This document shows, one piece after another, positions 1 to 5,854 of a stretch of 5,956 nucleotides of DNA (position 1 is the stretch's first letter; each line of letters starts with the position of its first letter). Where the stretch lies: assembly GCA_021803845.1 (NCBI GenBank), contig JAJZLA010000116.1:1-5956 (forward strand), given 5' to 3'. Source of the DNA: a bacterium (GTDB lineage Bacteria; SZUA-79; Acidulodesulfobacterales; Acidulodesulfobacteraceae). Position numbers and translations under genes: made by a program. The notes beneath the pieces were generated by a model, which did no database searches, was not told where the DNA came from, and was given only the letters and a program-made list of their open reading frames with translations.

Positions 1-25
1 AGTACCGCCGAGCGGTCTTGGCCTG
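1..25 (+). repeat. Copy 1 of a perfect 25-bp inverted repeat (window edge)
   Basis: Bases 1-25 are the exact reverse complement of 659-683. The match reaches the window edge, so its true length is unknown; it stops at base 26 (658 does not pair). Read on the plus strand, these bases encode VPPSGLGL, the same peptide as the kinase G2 box. Confidence 0.95.
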
Positions 26-524
26 ATTGCAAATCTGACAATGATTCTTCAGTATCTTTATATAATACTTTGATGCGGTTTTTATACTTATCAAAACTTC
101 CTTTTATTGCGCTCTCCACTTTGGTTTCAGTATCCGCTCCGGTAAATATAAAAATCATTGAATATTGAGATTCCAATATTTCAAGCAATATTGGACTTGG
201 ATCTTCTATTCCAGGATAATCCCAATCAAATACGACGATATCCGGACTAAATATATCTTCGACTATGTGATTTAAAAAGAAATTACAATTAGAAAAGCCG
301 GATATAATATATTTATTTTCTTCTTCGCTGCTCTCTTCTTTTTTCGGTAGTTTAGCTGAAGTTAAAGATTCAATCAGTTTATAAAGCGGCTTATCTTTCC
401 ATTTTTCTTTATCTGAACATAGATCCACAAACATGCAGTGACTAATTAAGCCTTTATAATCTTCCAATGGAATACCATCGTCCAATATGCATATGGAATA
501 TTTTCGTTCTGTAAGTTCCGGCAT
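1..524 (-). CDS. Response-regulator receiver-domain protein, partial (3' end lost at window edge)
   Basis: Probable partner of the kinase-like protein encoded just upstream. I translated 174 codons from the ATG at 524-522; the frame stays open to the window edge, so the C-terminus and any output domain are unseen. A CheY-like receiver pattern is visible: strand 1 YSICILDDG with acidic D15/D16, strand 3 DIVVFDWDYPG with candidate phospho-acceptor D100, strand 4 IFIFTGAD with T128, and strand 5 KVLYKD with K156. From D16 to D100 is 84 residues, against about 45 in ordinary receivers. The extra length lies after helix 1, around residues 27-70, and includes a charged run (KKEESSEEENK). The start codon overlaps the kinase stop (TAATG) and has a strong ribosome binding site, so the two are co-transcribed and probably translationally coupled. 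Residues after about 166 come from a 25-bp inverted repeat of the kinase gene and may be artefactual. The receiver assignment is fairly secure; DNA binding or another output is unknown. Confidence 0.8.
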   Translation of the reverse strand, partial: MPELTERKYSICILDDGIPLEDYKGLISHCMFVDLCSDKEKWKDKPLYKLIESLTSAKLPKKEESSEEENKYIISGFSNCNFFLNHIVEDIFSPDIVVFDWDYPGIEDPSPILLEILESQYSMIFIFTGADTETKVESAIKGSFDKYKNRIKVLYKDTEESLSDLQSGQDRSAV

Positions 525-3250
525 TATTTCATCTCCTTATCCGGCGTTTTATAAAAATTCAATGTAAAATGTGCCCCTTTTAATCCATCTATTCTTTCTT
601 TCTGGACAGTTTCATAAATCCTTGCCTTATGAGAACTTAAATATGTTTTGCATATGTACAGGCCAAGACCGCTCGGCGGTACTTTAAGGCTATAGTTTGG
701 TTCGAACAGGTAAGGACGAATTATATCGCTAATGTCGGTTCCGGAATCCCCAAAAACCACGGTTCTATTAATCTTGTCTAATTTTGTCAAAATTCTTTTA
801 TCGTTCCCATAAGCCTTATTTATCCAATAAATACTGTTATCGAAAAGATTTCCTATAACTTGATATATCTTGGCTTGCTGTCCAAAAATAGAGAAATCGT
901 CGTCCGGATTTATTATCGAGAACGATACCCCGCTTTTTTTCATAGGAAGTTTATAGATTTCGGAAATATACCGTATCGAACTGACTATGCTAAACTCCTT
1001 AGAAACCTCGTTTCTGATCGCCCTAAGCGGCCCCAACTTTTTTAATTCCGTTTTTAAAGATGAGGATGTTTCCTTTAAATTATCAAGGCTTATCTTGTCC
1101 AGTTCGCCGCTCTTTGCTAAACCCGCTAAACCGAAATAAAAATTAGCCGCAATTTTATTAATTTCATGGATTGAGATGGCAATAGCTATGCCGAAGCCGG
1201 CTTGCTCGATAAACAACTCTTGAGTCTCTTCTATCATTTCAATGCTGTCCTTAAGCCCCTTCATTGAGTTCTTGAGATTAACCAATCCGGCCTTACGTTC
1301 TTCTACTTTTTCCCATAAATCTGAAAAAAAACTATACGGGTCGAGGTCTAAGGGATAATCGCTCTCGGCAACGTTATTGAAAAAGACGGAGGAAAGCTTG
1401 GTTATTTTAGAGAGTTCTGTCGGATTCGTAGCAATGCCTTTTGTTAACTTGCCGAATTCGTCTCTTTTAGCCCTATAACGCGGCAACAATAATTGATTTA
1501 CTACGTTTCTGGCCAAGCAAGAAAGGTCTTTGAAAGCCTGGTTTTCAATTAATCCCTCCCTACTCGTCTTGTCGATTAATCCAAAATTTTTAGATTGCTC
1601 TATTTCTATAGTGCCTATAAAATCGCGATAAGATATTTTAAAAGATTGTTTTATCCGTTCTTCACTGAGCTTCAGCCAATCGTACTCGGAAGCAGTCTTT
1701 GAATCCACGACAAGAACGTTGTCTCTATAAACCGCAACTCCACCAAAATCATCCAGATACTCCGTCAAATCCTTCCAATTTGGCAAACTAATCCATTCTT
1801 TTTTTCTATACCACACGTCTAAATGCATAAAAAAAGGACCGCAGGCGGGCTTTCTAAGTCCAAAGCCCTCTACTCTCCAAAACCCGGGGTCTTCGTGGGC
1901 TCTCATATCTATTTCTTTTTCTCCTTTTCCAGCCCAGCTTTCCTCTGGAACCTTATCCTCGGGATGTTTAAATTTTAGCTCGTAATCTTCCACGATTCCG
2001 TCATCGTTTATTATCGCGTCCAAGGTGAAATTAGGAACGGCTTCCTGATACGGCAAGAGACTCGGCAAATCCTCTTCCATCTGCGGACATTCGAGACGCA
2101 CTTCTGTTGTCGGAGCGACGCTGTCGCGATTAGCTATTTTAGACCGGTACACAGGGGAATTAATCTGTAATATAGATTTGTTAAGGTTCTCTATTTCTTT
2201 AGAATCCCACTTAAATCCACTCCTACCACCGTAAATAATAAGTCTGGTTCCAGATTGCCTTTGACCGTATTCTCTGGTCGGTTCTTCCCTGAAAAGACTT
2301 ATACCGATACTGTTTAAATTTACGAAATCTTCGGTTGAATTATCGAACCTATCCCAATCTATTCTTAGGACCAGCTCATACGGTACGTCGCTGGTTTTTG
2401 TCCTTAATTCCAAATATCTGCCGAGCCTATGGGTTGCGAAACGCCCCACGCCTTTTTCCCCTAAAGGTATTCTGCCGCCGTTTTCTTTCTTTATCTGTTT
2501 TAAATATGCCTCGTAAGGGCCAATGTCGCCGTTCGAAAGAGCTCTTTGCCTTTCTATTTTTAATCGCTCCTTTATCATTGTTTTTATGGGGGAAGCCGGC
2601 CTGAGCCATCCGTTTCTAACAATCTCTTGGGTCATCCCTATTCCGTCGTCCTCTATCACTATGACCGGACCCGCATATTTCGAAAATTCGTATTGATCGA
2701 CGCTTATGCTTTTAAGAGCGGCAATTTTTTCTAATCTCACGCGACAACGATGAGCCTGAGCGTCTATAGAATTTTTAATTAGTTCTAAAACCCCTACCCT
2801 TTCCGAACCTATCAGCTGTTCCCCTAAAACTTTAATTAAATGCACGTCCGATTCGATATTTAAAATAGCTCCGCCGTCTAAGCATATCTCTTCTAAAACC
2901 TTGCAATCTATAGACCTCACAGAATTTTGAATATTGAATGTGGGACCAGACTCTCGCCGATTTCCTTTTTCGTCTAAAAAAGAAACTTCCAATGAAAAAG
3001 GTCTGTAGTCCGTTATCTCCGCAAAATAATGTTCAGGCTCTTTCTTATCTTCAAATATTTTAAATATTTTCCCATAACCGAAATAAACTCCCTTACCTTC
3101 TTTTTTAGGTTCGTAATAAACGAATTCGATATTGTTCAAAGAGAGTTGATTGAGGTATTTTTTGGGGAAATGATAAAATTTACCGATAAAATCGTTATAG
3201 CTCGAACCTTCTCTATTTTGCGATATTATGAAACAATTTCTTTGCGCCAT
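524..3250 (-). CDS. Multidomain kinase-like protein: PUA/EVE-like domain + Hsp90/MutL-type GHKL ATPase + histidine-kinase core
   Basis: A 908-residue soluble protein with no signal peptide or obvious membrane segment, so a cytoplasmic sensor. Residues about 20-92 (FYHFPKKYL, FVYYEP, YFGYGKI, HYFAEITDYRPF) resemble the N-terminal PUA/EVE-like domain of some HNH restriction endonucleases, as I remember that family. Residues about 135-600 form a MutL/Hsp90/MORC-like ATPase: N-box ELIKNSIDA (156-164), G1 DDGIGM (201-206), glycine loop GEKGVGRFA (264-272), then a transducer-like region with GGVAVYRDNVLVV (503-515). Residues about 640-770 are helical with a candidate H-box, SIHEIN (H695). A second, kinase-type ATPase follows: N-box NLFDNS (801-806), G1 GDSGTDI (834-840, second glycine replaced by Asp), FEP (849-851) and G2 PPSGLGLY (858-865). 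The ATG at 3250 has AAGAGA six bases upstream. The stop overlaps the receiver gene. ATPase domains are secure; kinase activity and the reader domain are inference. An alternative role is a MORC-like ATPase in DNA restriction. Confidence 0.85.
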   Translation of the reverse strand: MAQRNCFIISQNREGSSYNDFIGKFYHFPKKYLNQLSLNNIEFVYYEPKKEGKGVYFGYGKIFKIFEDKKEPEHYFAEITDYRPFSLEVSFLDEKGNRRESGPTFNIQNSVRSIDCKVLEEICLDGGAILNIESDVHLIKVLGEQLIGSERVGVLELIKNSIDAQAHRCRVRLEKIAALKSISVDQYEFSKYAGPVIVIEDDGIGMTQEIVRNGWLRPASPIKTMIKERLKIERQRALSNGDIGPYEAYLKQIKKENGGRIPLGEKGVGRFATHRLGRYLELRTKTSDVPYELVLRIDWDRFDNSTEDFVNLNSIGISLFREEPTREYGQRQSGTRLIIYGGRSGFKWDSKEIENLNKSILQINSPVYRSKIANRDSVAPTTEVRLECPQMEEDLPSLLPYQEAVPNFTLDAIINDDGIVEDYELKFKHPEDKVPEESWAGKGEKEIDMRAHEDPGFWRVEGFGLRKPACGPFFMHLDVWYRKKEWISLPNWKDLTEYLDDFGGVAVYRDNVLVVDSKTASEYDWLKLSEERIKQSFKISYRDFIGTIEIEQSKNFGLIDKTSREGLIENQAFKDLSCLARNVVNQLLLPRYRAKRDEFGKLTKGIATNPTELSKITKLSSVFFNNVAESDYPLDLDPYSFFSDLWEKVEERKAGLVNLKNSMKGLKDSIEMIEETQELFIEQAGFGIAIAISIHEINKIAANFYFGLAGLAKSGELDKISLDNLKETSSSLKTELKKLGPLRAIRNEVSKEFSIVSSIRYISEIYKLPMKKSGVSFSIINPDDDFSIFGQQAKIYQVIGNLFDNSIYWINKAYGNDKRILTKLDKINRTVVFGDSGTDISDIIRPYLFEPNYSLKVPPSGLGLYICKTYLSSHKARIYETVQKERIDGLKGAHFTLNFYKTPDKEMK
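533..538 (-). promoter_or_regulatory. Ribosome binding site of the receiver gene
   Basis: AAGGAG on the minus strand lies eight bases before the ATG at 524 and inside the last codons of the kinase-like gene. With the TAATG stop/start overlap, it indicates direct translational coupling of the two proteins. Confidence 0.75.
659..683 (-). repeat. Copy 2 of the 25-bp inverted repeat, inside the kinase G2 box
   Basis: This segment encodes residues 857-865 (VPPSGLGLY) of the kinase-like protein, the ATP-binding G2 motif, where the sequence makes functional sense. It is therefore the genuine copy, and the copy at 1-25 is the misplaced one. Confidence 0.9.
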
Positions 3251-3256
3251 ATCTGA

Positions 3257-3262
3257 TCTCTT
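3257..3262 (-). promoter_or_regulatory. Weak ribosome binding site of the kinase-like gene
   Basis: AAGAGA lies six bases before the ATG at 3250. It is an imperfect Shine-Dalgarno match but supports this start, and no better site is visible upstream. Confidence 0.45.
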
Positions 3263-3264
3263 GA

Positions 3265-3300
3265 ATTATAAGTCGCCTATTATAATAAATAATGGGTCAA
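3265..3300 (-). promoter_or_regulatory. Possible promoter region of the kinase/receiver pair
   Basis: Reading the minus strand, TTGACC (3300-3295) is followed by TATAAT (3284-3279) and a second TATAAT (3270-3265). The -10 hexamers are perfect, but the spacings from TTGACC are 10 and 24 bases, neither being the usual 16-18. A -10-only promoter or one with a poor -35 is possible. The position, directly before the kinase-like gene, is suitable. Confidence 0.3.
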
Positions 3301-3344
3301 TCTACACTACGAGCCCTTTTAAGCTAATTTGCAAAAATTAATAC

Positions 3345-3361
3345 CTTTAGCGTCGCCAAAG
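3345..3361 (-). terminator. Near-perfect 17-bp palindrome after the endonuclease gene, possible weak terminator
   Basis: In minus-strand RNA, CUUUGGC-GAC-GCUAAAG can form a 7-bp stem (one G-U pair) with a 3-nt loop. It begins about 25 nt after the endonuclease stop. A T-rich stretch (TTAATTTTT) follows, but only after a few intervening bases, so it is not a classical strong terminator. As DNA it is an 8+1+8 palindrome with one mismatched position and could instead be an operator. Either way it sits between the restriction-modification pair and the kinase/receiver pair. Confidence 0.35.
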
Positions 3362-3385
3362 AATTAGGATATTTATATTTATTTG

Positions 3386-4357
3386 TTATAAACCTAAAAG
3401 CCACCCGCAAATAGCCACAAGATGCTCATCTATAGTTAAATTCCCAGCGCACGTCAATTCGCCGCTCTTGAGCTGCCTAAATATTTCTCCCGCCATATCT
3501 TTTTCTATCGCCGCCCCTATGAAAAAAGTAAAAGGCTTAAGCTTTTTCTTTGAAAAAGCTTTCCTTATCCTGCTTAGGGCGGTATTAGCCGTTTTCCAGT
3601 GTTCGTCCGCACCCGCGGGATCGATGCCGCCCTTCAGTTCCCCTAATGCTATGAAATTTTCTTCACTCGAAATCGTTTCCTTTTCTTTTGTTTTGGATTC
3701 GAAGTTTTCCATGCCGCATTTCAACAACGACAGATCCACGTTTTTCTTCACGGCGGGAATAACTGCGTTAAGAATTAACGTTCTCGATCGCCCTTTGAAA
3801 TTCCAGGAAACGGCGTTTAAGTTTACTTCTATATCCGGGGAATGCTCGTTATCCTCTATCCATTTATTCGTCCTTCTATCCCTCCAAACTATTTTATACC
3901 CCCTTATCGATAAAGACGATATTAAAGCTCGGATAAATTTTTTCTCTCCTAACTTTCCGGCAAGATTCCGCATGGACCCGCCCAATGAATCGCCTCTCGT
4001 TAAAAGAAACCGGTATACCAGTTCTTCGACGAAACTAATCCCTGCAGGTTCAAGAAATTTATCGATAAGCCCCTTAACTGCTTCAATCTTATCCCGTTCG
4101 GTTAAATACCCGTTCGCTTTTTCGGATACCCCGGAAGCGGCTACCAAAGCCGGCATTATATCTTTAATGTTTAAAAGTCCGGCGGCAGTTTTCGCCTTGG
4201 AGGCTTCTATTTTAAGGGACTTAGCTTCTTCGATATAAGGCGTCCCCCTTTCGTTCTTTTCCAAAGCAAGAGCTACGAAACCCGCCCTAGTTTGCTCGTG
4301 AGGCGTTAGCAGCGAATCGGCATTCTTAATAAATGTTTTACAAACGGCGCTACTCAT
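3386..4357 (-). CDS. Type II restriction endonuclease, AvaI/BsoBI family (predicted target CYCGRG)
   Basis: Predicted to cut unmodified double-stranded DNA at CYCGRG, as AvaI and BsoBI do. From the ATG at 4357 it is 323 residues, the length I recall for BsoBI. Visible family signatures are RGDSLGGSMRN (121-131), VKKNVDLSLL (203-212) and GELKGGIDPAGADEHWKTA (239-257). The likely metal-binding triad is D208, E240 and K242. D246 and H253 fall at the positions I remember for BsoBI's base-reading Asp and its catalytic-site His; K80 in GVSEK may match BsoBI K81. A longer reading from the ATG at 4384 adds nine residues (MCGGKRTNI), but these overlap the methyltransferase end and sit on the Shine-Dalgarno sequence. 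The shorter start has AAGGA eight bases upstream. It follows the methyltransferase with a 4-nt gap, so one operon. All key residues look intact. Family assignment is strong; exact specificity is inferred by homology. Confidence 0.92.
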   Translation of the reverse strand: MSSAVCKTFIKNADSLLTPHEQTRAGFVALALEKNERGTPYIEEAKSLKIEASKAKTAAGLLNIKDIMPALVAASGVSEKANGYLTERDKIEAVKGLIDKFLEPAGISFVEELVYRFLLTRGDSLGGSMRNLAGKLGEKKFIRALISSLSIRGYKIVWRDRRTNKWIEDNEHSPDIEVNLNAVSWNFKGRSRTLILNAVIPAVKKNVDLSLLKCGMENFESKTKEKETISSEENFIALGELKGGIDPAGADEHWKTANTALSRIRKAFSKKKLKPFTFFIGAAIEKDMAGEIFRQLKSGELTCAGNLTIDEHLVAICGWLLGL

Positions 4358-4361
4358 AATG

Positions 4362-5801
4362 TTAGTCCTTTTTCCTCCACACATAGACGCATTTTCTTAA
4401 TGCTTCCCTGCCGTGCCGGCCCATTTGCTGGCTGCTATTTCCTTTTCCCTGAGGCAAAACTAGGATATTTTCCACGTCGAAACCGAATGAAGACGCGAAA
4501 TCCGACAAAATTAAATCTACCGGGATACTGATGCCGGCATATTTAACGTTATCGTTAACCATAAAAAACCGCTCCCCGTTTTTAAGTACCCTGAAGCACT
4601 CGTATATCACGCAGCTCATTTCATAAAAATATCCCTTTACCATCCTTATTATCCCGTTATTATTCAGCATGCCGGCATCTTTAATGCCCTGAAGTCCGTA
4701 CAATATACTTTGCAGTAGTTCATGCCCCTTAGCTACGGACAGCGGAGCCGTCCATGCGGGATTGATTTCCAATAAATCCTTTTCTTTGTTTTCTACTGTA
4801 CAGCTTAACATTTTCTGCCTTAACGACGTTAAGCCGACTTCGTCTATTCCGAGAAGAGCAAGTTCCAGGGCGTAAGTCCTGGTATAGTCGTACCTGTTGC
4901 AGTAAGGAGGCGATGTAATAATAGAGCTAAAGAAGTTATCCTTTAACTTAGGCAATTGTTCGAGACACGAAGTTTTATATAAGTATGTTTCCCCTTTTTC
5001 GAAACTTTTTGCCGTTTTAGGTAAAAAACCGAAAGTCTGCGCGGGCGGGTTTAAATCATTTATAATTTCGTTCAGTTTATCGGCAACGGCCTCATCGAAA
5101 GACAATATTTTCCCTTTCGTGAACCGTTTTTTCCCCCACGTCCTTCCCGATCGATAGTCCCATCTTAGATATTGACCGTCTTTCCTGGTAAAACTAATAG
5201 ATTCAAGAACGGATAACAGTGCAAATGATAAAATCTGCCTTACTTCTTCCGGCTCCTTCTCTATCCGGTACAAATAACGTCCGATACTTTTTTTAGTTTC
5301 CTCGGGATAAGCTCCTCTGGTAATACGCAATTCTAAGAAGTTCTTTTCTTTTCCGGCCTTATTCCAGTATTTGCCGTCTATCCAACTTCGTATCCGTTTA
5401 ATAGTTTCTTTGCTTAAGCCTTTTTCGACCAGATTCCTTGTCCGTATGATTTCCTGTCCTATGGGAAGCAGTTCGATGCCGTGGGGATTTAAATTCATTT
5501 CTTTAGAAGCGAAAAGGGCGGTTCCCGCTCCGGCAAAAGGATCGAGTATGTCGCCTGAAACGACGTTATACTTGTTAAAAAGGTAATAAATTAACCCGGC
5601 GGAAAATCCCTCTTTAAATTTATACCAGCGATAAACCGGTCGCTGCTTGTTAGCCTGGAAACTGACGAGTTGTCTGGATAAATTCTTATCCCCGACGATT
5701 ATGTTTTTATACCGGAGTTCCCGTTCCGCTGCGATAACGTCGATGTCGTCTACAGTATGGATATTTTTTATTTGCCCTATAGGCTGCATAGTACTTATCA
5801 C
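4362..5801 (-). CDS. DNA amino-methyltransferase of the AvaI/BsoBI-type restriction-modification system (probably N4-cytosine)
   Basis: Transfers a methyl group from AdoMet to the host's recognition sites and so protects them from the adjacent endonuclease. Length is 479 residues, close to the roughly 480 I recall for M.AvaI. Visible motifs: a motif X-like stretch at YRWYKFKEGFSAGL (57-70), motif I DPFAGAGT (87-94) with the acidic E110 in HGIE behind it, catalytic motif IV TSPPY (296-300), and a motif VIII-like FMVNDNVKYAG (413-423). TSPPY rather than DPPY favours N4-cytosine. About 200 residues separate motifs I and IV, and may hold the target-recognition region. The reading starts at a GTG (5801); an ATG at 5789 would give 475 residues and is about equally credible, since neither has a strong ribosome binding site. 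It is the first gene of the pair, which suits methylation before restriction. Site specificity (CYCGRG) is inferred from the neighbouring endonuclease. Confidence 0.92.
   Translation of the reverse strand: MISTMQPIGQIKNIHTVDDIDVIAAERELRYKNIIVGDKNLSRQLVSFQANKQRPVYRWYKFKEGFSAGLIYYLFNKYNVVSGDILDPFAGAGTALFASKEMNLNPHGIELLPIGQEIIRTRNLVEKGLSKETIKRIRSWIDGKYWNKAGKEKNFLELRITRGAYPEETKKSIGRYLYRIEKEPEEVRQILSFALLSVLESISFTRKDGQYLRWDYRSGRTWGKKRFTKGKILSFDEAVADKLNEIINDLNPPAQTFGFLPKTAKSFEKGETYLYKTSCLEQLPKLKDNFFSSIITSPPYCNRYDYTRTYALELALLGIDEVGLTSLRQKMLSCTVENKEKDLLEINPAWTAPLSVAKGHELLQSILYGLQGIKDAGMLNNNGIIRMVKGYFYEMSCVIYECFRVLKNGERFFMVNDNVKYAGISIPVDLILSDFASSFGFDVENILVLPQGKGNSSQQMGRHGREALRKCVYVWRKKD
4366..4370 (-). 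promoter_or_regulatory. Ribosome binding site that decides the endonuclease start
   Basis: AAGGA on the minus strand lies eight bases before the ATG at 4357, inside the last codons of the methyltransferase. A second purine run, GGAGG (4378-4374), is 16 bases away, which is too far. No comparable site precedes the ATG at 4384. This favours the 323-residue endonuclease over a 332-residue version. Confidence 0.65.
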
Positions 5802-5821
5802 TTTTATGTGGTTTTTGAGCT

Positions 5822-5849
5822 ATATTACATTTTACAAAAAATATGAAAA
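5822..5849 (-). promoter_or_regulatory. Candidate promoter of the restriction-modification pair
   Basis: TTTTCA (5849-5844) and TAATAT (5827-5822) with a 16-base spacer lie just before the methyltransferase; each matches four of six consensus bases. The region is very AT-rich, so such matches arise easily. If correct, the leader would be about 14 nt to the GTG or 26 nt to the ATG, which slightly favours the ATG at 5789 as the start. Confidence 0.22.
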
Positions 5850-5854
5850 ATATG
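5836..5854. repeat. Short tandem direct repeat in the methyltransferase upstream region
   Basis: Two adjacent copies of AAAAATATG (the first with one extra A) occupy 5836-5845 and 5846-5854. They overlap the candidate -35 region. They could be a binding site for a regulator or simply low-complexity AT-rich DNA. Confidence 0.4.

Noticed and set aside
860..3256. Short open frames on both strands within the kinase-like gene (860-1045, 2335-2604, 2427-2609, 3029-3256)
   Set aside because: All are out of frame with, or antisense to, a gene with clear domain motifs; none has its own motif or a ribosome binding site that I could support.
3324..3340. TAATTT-GCAA-AAATTA hairpin as the terminator
   Set aside because: The stem is only six A-T pairs and would be too weak alone; the neighbouring palindrome at 3345-3361 is the better candidate.
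3468..4238. A 256-codon open frame on the plus strand
   Set aside because: It lies entirely antisense to the well-supported endonuclease gene and shows no recognisable motif; it is a shadow of that gene's codon pattern.
4355..4384. Endonuclease starting at the ATG at 4384
   Set aside because: The extra nine residues are encoded by the Shine-Dalgarno region and the methyltransferase end; the ATG at 4357 has the properly spaced site and gives the expected family length.
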